A DNA stretch of 64,000 nucleotides from Pelagicoccus mobilis (GCF_016595505.1 NZ_JAENIL010000030.1:1-64000), one strand, 5' to 3'. Positions 53,254 through 62,402 are shown, counted from the stretch's first letter. Numbers and translations are program-made. Notes: generated from the letters alone by a model not told the origin.

Positions 53254-54822
53254 ATGGGAACTCAATTTAAAGAAATCTGGCAGTCGCTCGGAGCGAATCA
53301 GCGCATTTCGCTCATCCTCGCAGGCGGACTTGTAGTGCTGGCGATGATCGGGATGATGATCTGGGCGGCAAAGCCGGATATGCAGTTGCTTTTCGGTAAG
53401 CTCTCCATGGAGGAGACCGGAAAGATCATCTCCAAGCTCGAGCAGCAGGGAGTTAAGTTTGAAACAGGAGCGGGAGGAAACTCGATCTACGTTGAATCCT
53501 CTCAAGTGCATAAGCTCCGTGCCGAACTCGCTCAAGAAGGGCTTCCAGCGGGCGGCAGTGGACCGGGCTTCGAGCTTTTCGACGAAGGGAGCTTCGGGAT
53601 CAGCGACTTTGTTCAGCGCACGAATTTCCTTCGCGCTAAGCAAGGGGAGCTTGCTCGCACGATCTCGCAGTTTGATGGGGTTGAGTCGGCGCGCGTCATG
53701 GTGGTCATGCCTGAGAATCGACTGCTCGCACGTAGCGAAGGGCAGGATCGCCCAACTGCGTCAGTATTTGTGAACGGTGGTAATCTTTCTACCAATACGG
53801 TAAATTCGATTCGCCACTTTGTTGCGAACGCGATCCAACGTCTGAACGTGAACGACGTTGTCGTTGTCGACAGTATCGGAAATGTACTGAGCGAGGAACT
53901 ACGCAGCGACGGGCTTGGCAGCGGAATGAACAGCGACGTCATGAAGTACCGCAAGTCGATGGAGAGCTACTTTACCAACAAGGTTCAGTCCATGCTCGAT
54001 CGCGTTCTCGGAACGAACAGATCGGAAGTTCGTGTAGCGGTTGATATCGACACTTCTTCAGTGCAAACGACTGAAAAGATATTCGATCCGGAAGGTAAGG
54101 TCGCTCGCACGGTGACTTCGGACGAAGACACATTTAAGGAAAGCGAAACGAGTGGCGATGGAAGCGATATCACTGCTGGAGTTTCCTCCAATAGCCAAGG
54201 TGCCGGAACGACTGCGGCAACCTTCTCGACTCTGAAGGAACGCGAGGAGGACTCGAAGACCAAGACCGAGTCGTTTGAAATTAACGAGACGATTGTCAGC
54301 AGTGTGCAAAACCCAGGTTCCATTCGTCGCCTCACTGCTTCGCTCGTCGTGGCCAAGCATGTTGACGCCAGCGGAGCGGTCGTTTCCCGAACTGCGGAAG
54401 AATTGCAAGAGCTGGAAGATATCGTAATCACCGCGTTGGGCATTCGCTTGGCTCCAGGCGAGACCGCTGCGGACTTCGTGACCGTAAAGGAGATGACCTT
54501 CGCCCCGGATCCTTATGCGAACCACGAAGAGATGCTCCAGGAAGACGCGAACATGCAGCGTTATATCGAGATGGGCAAAAACGGCCTTGGTGCGGTGCTC
54601 GGTCTCGGCGTGATCATCTTTTTCATGCAGATGCTCAAGCGTTACAAGCCGGAGAAAATTTCTATCGAGGTGCTCCAGCCGGAGCAAATGCTGCAAACCC
54701 GGAAGATGGAGGACACCAGTGTCGTCACTCCGGAAATGCTTAATGAACTCATTCGCCAAAAGCCCGCCAATATCGGTGTTTCGCTCAGCGAATGGATTGG
54801 AGATGAAGTCGCTAAGAAGTAG
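53254..54822 (+). CDS. fliF: Flagellar MS-ring protein FliF
   Basis: Forms the MS ring in the inner membrane. 522 residues, near the usual length. N-terminal membrane helix at about 17-38, then the secretin-like ring-building motif domains (MEETGKIISKLEQQGVKF and the QEGLPAGGSGPGFELFD segment), the central region with the FVQRTNFLRAKQGELARTI motif and ESARVMVVMPE, a variable Ser/Thr-rich stretch (residues 290-330), and the second helix near 445-465. The C-terminal tail (VVTPEMLNELIRQKP...) is the FliG-binding region. Followed 5 bases later by fliG. Confidence 0.95.
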   Translation: MGTQFKEIWQSLGANQRISLILAGGLVVLAMIGMMIWAAKPDMQLLFGKLSMEETGKIISKLEQQGVKFETGAGGNSIYVESSQVHKLRAELAQEGLPAGGSGPGFELFDEGSFGISDFVQRTNFLRAKQGELARTISQFDGVESARVMVVMPENRLLARSEGQDRPTASVFVNGGNLSTNTVNSIRHFVANAIQRLNVNDVVVVDSIGNVLSEELRSDGLGSGMNSDVMKYRKSMESYFTNKVQSMLDRVLGTNRSEVRVAVDIDTSSVQTTEKIFDPEGKVARTVTSDEDTFKESETSGDGSDITAGVSSNSQGAGTTAATFSTLKEREEDSKTKTESFEINETIVSSVQNPGSIRRLTASLVVAKHVDASGAVVSRTAEELQELEDIVITALGIRLAPGETAADFVTVKEMTFAPDPYANHEEMLQEDANMQRYIEMGKNGLGAVLGLGVIIFFMQMLKRYKPEKISIEVLQPEQMLQTRKMEDTSVVTPEMLNELIRQKPANIGVSLSEWIGDEVAKK

Positions 54823-54827
54823 TTGTC

Positions 54828-55835
54828 ATGCCATCTGAATACAAAAGCCTTTCCCGCATTCAGAGACTTGCCACCTTTTTGGTGGTCATTGGTCCAGACG
54901 CAGCAGCTCATATTCTCAAGGAGTTTGATGATGAAGCGATCGAGCTGATCTGTAAGGAGATGACGAGCATCTCTGCGATCGAAGAGGATCTGCAGAAGGC
55001 GGCGGTCGAAGAGTTTTCGAGCTTCATTCTCTCCAGTTACGGATCCCTTTTGGGTGGTCCTCTGTATACGCGCCGCGCTCTCGAAATTGCCAAGGGCGAC
55101 TTTAAGGCGACCAGCATTTTGGAGCGCATCGCTCCGACGAGTAACTCTGCCGAGGTCATCAAGGAAATCGAGCAGATGGAGCCGCGCCAGATCTTTAACA
55201 TGATCAAGACAGAGCAGGCTCAGACCATCGCTTTCGTGCTTTCCTACCTCGAGCGAGACAAGGCGGGCCCTATTCTGGGGATGTTTAACCATGAAGTGCG
55301 CGAGGAAGTCATCGAGCGTCTTGGTATCATGGAGCCGACTTCGTTGGAACTGATCAACAAGGTCGCCAACTCGCTCTCTAAAAATTTGGATACGAAGCAA
55401 AAGACCACGCTCAACAAGAGTGGCGGTATTCGCATGGTGGCCGATCTGCTCAATACGCTCGAAAAGGAGGACAGCAAGTCGATCCTCACCAATATCGAAG
55501 AGCGCAACGCAGCTCTCGGCGCGGAGATTCGCAAGAAGATGTTCAGCTTCGAGGATCTGGCTCGTCTGGAGCTTCCAGATCTCCAGCGTATCATGCGCGA
55601 GGTGGATTCCGGCGATCTCATTATCGCCCTCAAGTCCGCTACCGAAACGCTCCGAGACTCAGTCATGGAGGCGGTTTCAAAGCGTGCGGCAGAAACTCTA
55701 AAGGAAGAACTCGAGATGATGGGGCCAGTCAAACTGACCGAAGTGGAAGCGGCCCAGGAGCGCGTGATCCAAGTGGTGCGCCGACTCGAAGAACAGGAGG
55801 AGATCAGCCTAGATGGTGGCGGCCAAACAGTCTAA
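54828..55835 (+). CDS. fliG: Flagellar motor switch protein FliG
   Basis: Rotor torque-generating switch protein. 335 residues, usual length. N-terminal domain binding FliF, then middle domain with the EHPQ-type region (here EMTSISAIEE...), and the C-terminal domain including MFSFEDLARLELPDLQRIMR, the torque helix, and GDLIIALKSATETLRDSVME. Overlaps fliH by 23 bases. It is part of the same flagellar transcript. Confidence 0.95.
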   Translation: MPSEYKSLSRIQRLATFLVVIGPDAAAHILKEFDDEAIELICKEMTSISAIEEDLQKAAVEEFSSFILSSYGSLLGGPLYTRRALEIAKGDFKATSILERIAPTSNSAEVIKEIEQMEPRQIFNMIKTEQAQTIAFVLSYLERDKAGPILGMFNHEVREEVIERLGIMEPTSLELINKVANSLSKNLDTKQKTTLNKSGGIRMVADLLNTLEKEDSKSILTNIEERNAALGAEIRKKMFSFEDLARLELPDLQRIMREVDSGDLIIALKSATETLRDSVMEAVSKRAAETLKEELEMMGPVKLTEVEAAQERVIQVVRRLEEQEEISLDGGGQTV

Positions 55836-56409
55836 GCGTAACGTGCTCGTTCTTGAAGAACGACTCGTTGGACTCGATGTCGCCTATGATGGTGCCTCGC
55901 GTGTGGATAACCTTGCTCACCAGCAGCAGGTCGAGACGTCCTACAAGTCTGGATACGAGGACGCTAGCTCTCAGTATAATCAGCAGATTTTGGATTTCCG
56001 TTCCGAAATCAACGCTCTGCGGGAAGGCATGTTTTCACAACTTGAGAATAAGTTTGTGAATATCGTCTCGGAGGCTCGCGAAGCGTTGATGACGCTAACC
56101 TTCGAGTGCGTCTCTCAGACCTTAGGTGGATACCAGATGGAAGCAGAAGCGATCGAGAAGATCGTCGAAGGCGTGGTAACCGAAGCAGGTCTCGACGATG
56201 AGCGTATGGAAGTGCGTCTCCATTCTGCGGATATTGCTTTGCTCGAAGAGCTCGACTCGGACTTGCGTGCGAAGCACCCTGGCTTGTCGTTTGTCGCGGA
56301 TGACCTTCTTGGGCGAGGCGACTGCGTTTTGTCTAGCCGTTTTGGCAAGATCGACGGAACGATGGAAAACAAATTTGCGAAGCTACGGGAGAGCTTGCGT
56401 CCCTCATGA
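55813..56409 (+). CDS. fliH: Flagellar assembly protein FliH
   Basis: Regulator of the flagellar export ATPase FliI. 198 residues. ATG 55813 lies within the end of fliG, giving a 23-base overlap. N-terminal variable part, then coiled-coil YKSGYEDASSQYNQQILDFR, and C-terminal domain with the segment LDDERMEVRLHSADIALLEE and GRGDCVLSSRFGKIDGTME, typical of FliH/YscL (ASL..GDCL). ATGA overlap with fliI. Confidence 0.88.
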   Translation: MVAAKQSKRNVLVLEERLVGLDVAYDGASRVDNLAHQQQVETSYKSGYEDASSQYNQQILDFRSEINALREGMFSQLENKFVNIVSEAREALMTLTFECVSQTLGGYQMEAEAIEKIVEGVVTEAGLDDERMEVRLHSADIALLEELDSDLRAKHPGLSFVADDLLGRGDCVLSSRFGKIDGTMENKFAKLRESLRPS

Positions 56410-57728
56410 AACGCATGCTTCCAGATTGGGCATCCGATATCGGTATGCGTGTCGGCGCTCTGGATACGCTGAGCCATCTCGGTAAGGTGGCGCAGGTCAC
56501 TGGTTTGATCGTCGAGTCTGAAGGCCCGCAAGCCAGTCTTGGTGACGTTTGCGAAATCACTTCTCCAGGCACGACGGTGAAGGTGCATGCGGAAGTCGTG
56601 GGCTTCCGTGAACAACGAATTTTGCTCATGCCGCTCGGCGATGTCGCCGGTGTGCATCCGGGGTGCGACGTGAAGTTGAGCTCCGGATTTAACAAGATCC
56701 CATCCGGCAACGAGGTGCTTGGTCGAGTCGTGGATGGCCTTGGTCGGCCGATTGATGGAATCGGCCCCATGCACTATCATGATCCGAGTTCGGAGACTGG
56801 TAAGGTACCAAATCCTCTTTTGCGTAAGCGGATCACTGAGCCGTTCAACACGGGAGTGAAGGCGATCGACTTGTTTGCTCCGGTGGGAGAAGGGCAACGC
56901 ATGGGCGTATTTGCCGGTTCAGGTGTTGGTAAGTCGACTTTGCTTGGCATGCTCGCTCGCGGTTCGAATGCTGACGTCAACGTGATCGCTCTGGTGGGTG
57001 AACGTGGTCGTGAGTTGCGTGAATTTATCGAGAAGGATCTAGGTCCGGAAGGCATGGCTCGCACAGTGGTAGTGGTCGCGACTTCCGACCAGTCCGCTCC
57101 TATGCGTTTGCGTGCTGCGAATATGGCGACGGCGATCGCTGAGAACTTCCGTGATTCTGGCAAGAGAGTGCTCTTCTTGATGGACTCTGTGACACGTTAT
57201 GCGATGGCCCAACGTGAGGTTGGTCTCGCAGTCGGAGAGCCGCCCGCGAGTCGTGGATACACGCCTTCTGTTTTTTCGACTTTGCCACGTCTCCTCGAGC
57301 GTTCTGGTAATTCTGACAAGGGAACGATTACTGCGTTCTATACGGTACTCGTGGAGGGTGATGATTTGAACGAGCCAATCGCGGATGCGGTGCGTGGTAT
57401 CCTCGACGGGCACATCGTGCTTTCGCGTCAGCTTGCCACGGCTAACCATTTCCCGGCGATCGATGTACTAGAAAGCATCAGCCGTCTCCGAAACGATATC
57501 TCAAGTGAGGAAGAGCTCGCGACTGCGGGGATCGCTCGCGACTACCTCGCTATGTATCGGAAAAACGAGGACATCGTGAACCTCGGAGCTTATGTCCGCG
57601 GTGCGAATCCGAAGATCGATGCTGCGATCATCGCGAACGAACGAGTCATGGATTATTTGAAGCAGGGCTACAACGAGTGCGTGCCGCGCGAAGAGAGCTA
57701 CCAAACGCTCGCTGGTTTGATTAAATGA
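56406..57728 (+). CDS. fliI: Flagellum-specific ATP synthase FliI
   Basis: Hexameric ATPase energising flagellar protein export. 440 residues. Walker A GVFAGSGVGKSTLLGMLAR, catalytic ALVGERGRELREFIEKDL, Walker B RVLFLMDSVTRYAMAQRE and the LPRLLERSGN with ITAFYTVLVEGDDLNEPIAD region are all present as in T3SS ATPases. Overlaps fliH and fliJ by four bases each (ATGA), a tight translational coupling. Confidence 0.97.
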   Translation: MKRMLPDWASDIGMRVGALDTLSHLGKVAQVTGLIVESEGPQASLGDVCEITSPGTTVKVHAEVVGFREQRILLMPLGDVAGVHPGCDVKLSSGFNKIPSGNEVLGRVVDGLGRPIDGIGPMHYHDPSSETGKVPNPLLRKRITEPFNTGVKAIDLFAPVGEGQRMGVFAGSGVGKSTLLGMLARGSNADVNVIALVGERGRELREFIEKDLGPEGMARTVVVVATSDQSAPMRLRAANMATAIAENFRDSGKRVLFLMDSVTRYAMAQREVGLAVGEPPASRGYTPSVFSTLPRLLERSGNSDKGTITAFYTVLVEGDDLNEPIADAVRGILDGHIVLSRQLATANHFPAIDVLESISRLRNDISSEEELATAGIARDYLAMYRKNEDIVNLGAYVRGANPKIDAAIIANERVMDYLKQGYNECVPREESYQTLAGLIK

Positions 57729-58165
57729 AAAAGTTTACCTTCAGTCTCGATTCCTTGCTGAGCCTCCGCGATTTGGAGGAGCAGAATGCTCGCACTGCCT
57801 TGGCTGAGGTGAACGCTCAGATCGAGCGGCTTGACCAGCATATGAAACAGCTGGAGTCCTCGGTGGACGCCGTGTACCAATCTTGGGACGGAGAGAGCGG
57901 CCGCCGGTTCAATGCGATGGATCGCATGGGCCTCAGCTCGCAGGTTGCTGACTTGAAGCGTCAAGCGGCTGATGCCGAGCAAATGAAACAGCAGACGGTC
58001 GAGCGTCGCGCGAAAGCGATGCAAAATCTGCAGGAAGCCACGCGTAATCGGAAAGTGGTTACAAATTTGAAGGAAAAGCGGCTACAGGAATATCAAGCTG
58101 AGCTGCTTAAACAGGAAGCCAACGAAATCGAAGACATTTTTAACGCGCGGAGGGGCAATCGCTAG
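57725..58165 (+). CDS. fliJ: Flagellar export protein FliJ
   Basis: Chaperone-like coiled-coil stalk of the export ATPase. 146 residues, almost all helical coiled coil (FSLDSLLSLRDLEEQNARTA at the start and ERRAKAMQNLQEATRNRK later), matching FliJ in length, position and N-terminal F-x-L-x-x-L-L-x-L-R pattern. Little sequence conservation is expected in this family, so position carries much of the weight. Confidence 0.88.
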   Translation: MKKFTFSLDSLLSLRDLEEQNARTALAEVNAQIERLDQHMKQLESSVDAVYQSWDGESGRRFNAMDRMGLSSQVADLKRQAADAEQMKQQTVERRAKAMQNLQEATRNRKVVTNLKEKRLQEYQAELLKQEANEIEDIFNARRGNR

Positions 58166-58170
58166 TCCTT

Positions 58171-58791
58171 ATGAAGATTCTAAACAAACCCGTTGTACTC
58201 GCGATACTTGCCCTCCTTTTAATGGTGGGAACTCAGTTCGTGGCATTGAAGATGTATTGGTCGGAATTGTTTCCCGAGCCTAAGAGCAAGGCGTTGGTCG
58301 TCACTCGAGAGGAGCCGGAGCCCTTTGAGTGGGGGTTTGCGTCCGATTACATAACGAACTTGGAAGAGGAACTGAACCGCCGGATCGCTGCCTTGGAGGT
58401 GCGTGAGAGCGAGCTCGCGGAATACGAAGCGCGCTTGGGCGCGGATCGGGCGGAGATCGAAGAGATCAAGAGCCAAGTCGAGCTCATGCGTGAACATCTC
58501 CTGGAAGGCATCGTAAAGCTCGAAGCGGATGAGAAGGACAACCTCAAGCGCTTGGCGAAGACCTATGCTCTTCTGGACCCGGAGGCTGCGGTAAGCATTT
58601 TCAATGAACTAGACGATTCGACCGTGGTTAAAATTCTTTTCTTCATGGATTCGGAGACGGTGGGAGCCGTTCTCGAAGAAATGGTGACAGCAAATGGGAA
58701 TGGCTCGGAGCAGGTGAAACGTGCTGCGAAGATTTCCGATATGCTCCGACTCTTTACGGATAACTCCAAAAATAATCTACAACAAACATAG
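58171..58791 (+). CDS. MotE-like flagellar protein (COG3334)
   Basis: 206 residues. One N-terminal membrane helix (VVLAILALLLMVGTQFVAL), a coiled coil (residues 55-115) and a C-terminal MgtE-N-like helical domain (LKRLAKTYALLDPEAAVSIFNEL, then VVKILFFMDSETVGAVLEEM). This layout is that of MotE (FlaA-locus 22.9 kDa protein), a periplasmic MotC chaperone in alphaproteobacteria and a common member of flagellar operons between fliJ and fliK. The specific partner here is unknown. Confidence 0.82.
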   Translation: MKILNKPVVLAILALLLMVGTQFVALKMYWSELFPEPKSKALVVTREEPEPFEWGFASDYITNLEEELNRRIAALEVRESELAEYEARLGADRAEIEEIKSQVELMREHLLEGIVKLEADEKDNLKRLAKTYALLDPEAAVSIFNELDDSTVVKILFFMDSETVGAVLEEMVTANGNGSEQVKRAAKISDMLRLFTDNSKNNLQQT

Positions 58792-58793
58792 CT

Positions 58794-61208
58794 ATGCCAA
58801 TAGAGCCTACCAGCGTATCCAAAACAGGGGTACGTGAAGTTGAACAGGCGTCTTCAAGCTTTAGTTCTTGGACGTCTAAGCAAGGAAGCTCTACCGGAGG
58901 CAAGGATCGCCCCACCAGTAACAGCATTTGGGAGAAGGCCATCAATGGCGCCCAGAAGCTTTTTGGTTCCCGTACCCCGGAACCACGTTCGCTCGAGGAA
59001 ACGGGCGAGACCGATGAGTCGTCGGAAACGAGGGCCAAAACTGTACAAACTGAACCCATTGCCGAGTCCGTTCCTGGATTTGGAAGCAGAGGCTTCGGCC
59101 GTTTCTCCGCGTCCGCTTTTGGTGGAAACGCGTTTGGCTCCATCGCGACCTCTCGTGCAGCTCCGGAACCGCAGTTTGACGATGTGGATGCGAAGCCTGA
59201 TTCGGGCTTCAGCGGAGGCTCGGCCAAGAAAGATTTTTCCGCGAAGTCGGAAAGCCAAGTTAAGCCGCGCGAGGAAAGTGTGGCTCCTAAAGAGAAACTC
59301 GTGGCGAAGGAAAGCGAGTTAGAGGACGAGGAGTCCGGAGATGAGCGAGTGAAGGCGAATGCGCCAGCCCGCCCGGTCGCCAAAATTGCGATGCCGCAGA
59401 CTGCCTCGAGTATGCAGACTTCATCGGTTACTCCTGCTTCCGTCCAGGCTCAGGTCACACCTCAGAAAAACGTAAACGTGCAGGCAGTTGTGCCGGAAGG
59501 GCAGAAGGCTCCTGCGAACCCAACTGGCCAAGCTACTCAAGCGCCGGCAGTGCAGAATGGCCCCGTAGCTAGTCAGCAGTCGAAGGGAGCTCAAGCGCAG
59601 GCGACGACTGTCGCCGGAAAGCCAGCGACGCCAATGGCGACTGAAGCTCAGGCAAAGACGGACACCTCGACTCCAATTGCGAACGGTAACATCAAGCCGA
59701 CTGGTTTGGCAGAAAACGCTGTGGTTGCTAAGCAGGCTCAAGATTCGACCAAGCCAGTTCAAACTCCCGTGGAAGCAGCGAAGGTTGTTAAAGAGCAGCC
59801 AAATCCGATTTTAGGAGACAAGCCGAACACTCCTGCTCGTGTTCCAAGCGCGGCTCCCGTGGCTAATCCTGAGCCTGCCGCTACGCAGACTCCAGGACAA
59901 GTCGCTGCTCGTCCAATGGCAGAGACGATTGGCCCAGAGAAGGGCAAGACTGAAGACGGGCTAGGATTTGACCTTTCGAAAGCGAAGGAAGGTATTTCGG
60001 AGACGCTGGCTCGTGCCACGAAACCGGTAGCCAGCAAGCCAGTTGCTAATCCTGCAAATATGCCAACCACTCCAGCTCAGCCAGGAGCGCAAGCAGGGCA
60101 GTCTCCCGTTTCGACCGAAACGCGGGACCCTCTAGGCAAGGCCATGGGGCTTGACGTATCTGGAACCCGACCGGGAGAAGGACTCGAAGGGAAGGAAGCT
60201 TCCGCCAATCGTGAGGCGAATCTGTTTGGACAACAAAGAGCCGCTTCTGCTCGTGCGGGAGCTGAGGGCGCGAGCCAGTCGCGCGTTGTGGTGCCGAGCG
60301 GCGATGGGGCTCCTATCGATGCGAAGGCAGCTCAAGCAGCTAGCCAAGCTCACTCGCTGCATGCGTCTCGTGATGCAGCGGCCGCTGCCGCAAGCCGGGC
60401 TCAGGCTCCGGCTGGTCAGGCTAAGCCTGCTGTAAGTAACAACGGCCAGACTACTACGACCGGATTGAACGGTGTTGCGGGAAATCAAGGCATGTCGACT
60501 GGCGTGAACGCCCAAAACGCGCAGCAAGGTGGATCCCAGAACCGTGACGGAGGTGATCCCGCTGCGAAACAAGATTTCAACGCCGCGATGAAGCAGGCAG
60601 CGAACGGGAAGGGCGCCGAGAAGGCAGGCGGAGATTCCGCACAAGCATTTGATGCCAAGGTAGAAGCGGCTGCGAACCGCCGCTCCGAGGCTGCCAGCAA
60701 AGCGAGCCAGACTTCTTACGTCAGCAAGACTGCTGCGGAGGTGAAGGAGACGATTGCTACTTTGACCAAGAGCATCGATCGCCTCGTCACTGACAAGAGC
60801 GGCGCGATGAATCTGAAGATCAACTTCGAAGGCGGGGGCAGTGTGAACCTCCGGATTTCGATGGATGGTTCCGCGGTAAGCACACAGATGACTACCGACG
60901 TGGCCGGACTCGAGGCGGCGATCAAGTCGAACTGGGCGGAGCTCGCCAATGACTGGAATCAGAAGGGGATCAAGCTCAACAGCCCGCATTTCCAGAATTC
61001 GGAATCCGGCAAGGAAAGCTCCTTCACGAACTTGAATGAGTTTGGTTCCAAGCAGGATCGTCAGGCGAATGGAAACGGAGAGGGGCGTGGCTCTTCCCGA
61101 GGCTCGCAGTCCCGCGGATTTGAAGAAGGCTCTGCTGAATCCGAATCCGGTTCCGCGAAAGCCTCCGACGAGGTGATTTCGGACAATGAGCTGAAGACTT
61201 ACGCCTAA
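58794..61208 (+). CDS. fliK: Flagellar hook-length control protein FliK-like
   Basis: 804 residues. The first 640 residues are low complexity, rich in Ala, Pro, Gln, Thr, Ser and Lys, as expected for the ruler part. The C-terminal 130 residues include the FliK domain, with MNLKINFEGGGSVNLRISM and the LANDWNQKGIKLNSPHF segment typical of the substrate-switch domain. ATG 58794, two bases after the motE-like gene. It ends the first flagellar transcript, followed by the terminator at 61248. An antisense 547-aa frame is a composition shadow. Confidence 0.82.
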   Translation: MPIEPTSVSKTGVREVEQASSSFSSWTSKQGSSTGGKDRPTSNSIWEKAINGAQKLFGSRTPEPRSLEETGETDESSETRAKTVQTEPIAESVPGFGSRGFGRFSASAFGGNAFGSIATSRAAPEPQFDDVDAKPDSGFSGGSAKKDFSAKSESQVKPREESVAPKEKLVAKESELEDEESGDERVKANAPARPVAKIAMPQTASSMQTSSVTPASVQAQVTPQKNVNVQAVVPEGQKAPANPTGQATQAPAVQNGPVASQQSKGAQAQATTVAGKPATPMATEAQAKTDTSTPIANGNIKPTGLAENAVVAKQAQDSTKPVQTPVEAAKVVKEQPNPILGDKPNTPARVPSAAPVANPEPAATQTPGQVAARPMAETIGPEKGKTEDGLGFDLSKAKEGISETLARATKPVASKPVANPANMPTTPAQPGAQAGQSPVSTETRDPLGKAMGLDVSGTRPGEGLEGKEASANREANLFGQQRAASARAGAEGASQSRVVVPSGDGAPIDAKAAQAASQAHSLHASRDAAAAAASRAQAPAGQAKPAVSNNGQTTTTGLNGVAGNQGMSTGVNAQNAQQGGSQNRDGGDPAAKQDFNAAMKQAANGKGAEKAGGDSAQAFDAKVEAAANRRSEAASKASQTSYVSKTAAEVKETIATLTKSIDRLVTDKSGAMNLKINFEGGGSVNLRISMDGSAVSTQMTTDVAGLEAAIKSNWAELANDWNQKGIKLNSPHFQNSESGKESSFTNLNEFGSKQDRQANGNGEGRGSSRGSQSRGFEEGSAESESGSAKASDEVISDNELKTYA

Positions 61209-61247
61209 GCTAGAATTTTCGAACACGCGTACATTGTTCGAGACTGG

Positions 61248-61281
61248 AACGGGGATCCCATTTGGGGTCCCCGTTTCTTCT
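61248..61281 (+). terminator. Rho-independent terminator after fliK
   Basis: AACGGGGATCCC (61248-61259) pairs with GGGGTCCCCGTT (61264-61275) with one G-T pair around a four-base loop, followed by TCTTCT. It separates the fliK transcript from the PaaX-family gene. Confidence 0.88.
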
Positions 61282-61324
61282 GTCCCCGCCTCGCCGATGC
61301 GCCCGCAACTCGCTCTCCCATTTT

Positions 61325-61364
61325 TGCGCAGAAATGAACGTAACGTTACGTAGCAAATTGCGCA
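61325..61364 (-). repeat. 40-bp palindromic element, copy B (upstream of the PaaX-family gene)
   Basis: Same 21-base core as copies A and C, on the minus strand. On the plus strand it reads TGCGCAG, AAATGA, the ACGTAACGTTACGT palindrome (61338-61351), AGCAAA, then TTGCGCA. It ends 27 bases upstream of the PaaX-family ATG, where an operator would sit. It is inverted relative to copy C. Confidence 0.9.
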
Positions 61365-61391
61365 GATGCCGGAAGTGGCTGTATTGCAGCT

Positions 61392-62174
61392 ATGTCTGTA
61401 TCTAGGAAATCTAAGTTCTTGCTGGAAATGTTGTTCGTTTTGGGGACGGACACTTTGCTCTCGGTTCCGTCTTTGCGGAAGTGTGTCGGGTACGGAGGAG
61501 GATGGGATCATGCCTCTTCCTTTGTGAGGCAAATGCGTTTGATCCAGGAGCAGGGGCTGCTGAGGGACGGAGAGCCAAGGAAATCGGACTGGATTCCGAA
61601 ATTGACCGATAGAGGGCGTGCTCTCGTTGCTGATCAACTGGATCCGAAACATGAATGGGAGCAGGCGTGGGATGGAAGTTGGAGAACTTTGACCTTCGAT
61701 ATCGCGGCGAGCGAACGGAAGGAAAGACAACGGCTCGATACCTGGCTGAAGGATATGAGGTTCGGGCACTTGCAAGGGAGTCTATGGATCAGCGCTCGCT
61801 CTTATCGCGATTGGGGAGAGGAGCTGGAGTCCTTGGAATTGGACCCGCGTTCTGTGATATTTATGGAAGGGCAGCCTTTAGGGCGGCTCTCGGACGAGCT
61901 GATCGTTGAGCGATCTTGGGATTTCGAGGAGATCGGACTTCGATACCGCGAGTATTTGGAGTTTTTAGAGAAGAATCAGCCGAGCGAGGGCGAAGGAGAT
62001 CCGGCGGAGTGCTTTGTTGATTGGTTTCGAATGGAGTCGCTTCTTTGGAGGCGTGTCTTGGAAGTCGATCCCTTGTTGCCGAGGTGTTTGCATCCAAATG
62101 GGTATCTAGGGAGGCATGCATGGGAGGCGAAACAGGCCGCTGTTGAAGGATGGAAGGTGCGACTCAGGGCGTAG
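61392..62174 (+). CDS. PaaX-family transcriptional regulator (Cas2-like central domain)
   Basis: 260 residues. N-terminal winged-helix region (residues 1-80), then the central PaaX domain with WRTLTFDIAASERKERQ (Asp103) and RFGHLQGSLWIS (123-134), which in PaaX has a Cas2-like ferredoxin fold, and the C-terminal DPLLPRCLHPNGYLGRHAW segment that matches the PaaX end (dPxLPxxLlPxxWxGxxA). E. coli PaaX represses phenylacetate catabolism, but no paa genes are nearby. The gene is interposed in the flagellar locus between fliK and flgD and is flanked on both sides by inverted 40-bp elements. It probably binds these, or belongs to a small cassette. Confidence 0.85.
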   Translation: MSVSRKSKFLLEMLFVLGTDTLLSVPSLRKCVGYGGGWDHASSFVRQMRLIQEQGLLRDGEPRKSDWIPKLTDRGRALVADQLDPKHEWEQAWDGSWRTLTFDIAASERKERQRLDTWLKDMRFGHLQGSLWISARSYRDWGEELESLELDPRSVIFMEGQPLGRLSDELIVERSWDFEEIGLRYREYLEFLEKNQPSEGEGDPAECFVDWFRMESLLWRRVLEVDPLLPRCLHPNGYLGRHAWEAKQAAVEGWKVRLRA

Positions 62175-62221
62175 GCAATCTGTAGTCATTTTGCAGGGAG
62201 CAGGGATGGAGGATGCTTGTG

Positions 62222-62261
62222 TGCGCAGTTTGCTACGTAACGTTACGTTCGTTTCTGCGCA
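62222..62261 (+). repeat. 40-bp palindromic element, copy C (downstream of the PaaX-family gene)
   Basis: TGCGCAG, TTTGCT, the ACGTAACGTTACGT palindrome (62235-62248), TCGTTT, CTGCGCA. The arms TGCGCAG and CTGCGCA are inverted repeats; the two six-base spacers are mirror images of each other on one strand. It matches copy B at 38 of 40 positions in inverted orientation. It lies 47 bases after the PaaX-family stop and 142 bases before the flgD promoter GG. Confidence 0.9.
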
Positions 62262-62402
62262 AGGGGTTGGGTGTGGAGAGGGGGATATGCTTTCCGGGGG
62301 TGGGGCGGCAGATCTTGCCGCTTGGGGGAGGATATGATGTTGGATAAAAATTTGGTATTTTAAGTCGTTGATAAGAAAGGGTTAATGTATAGTTTATTTG
62401 GG

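Noticed and set aside
60132-61775. 547-aa antisense frame over fliK, the terminator and the PaaX-family gene
   Set aside because: It spans two good genes and a terminator, and has no recognisable domain.
61325-62261. Classical insertion sequence
   Set aside because: No transposase is encoded between the inverted elements and no target duplication is seen; only a PaaX-family gene is present.
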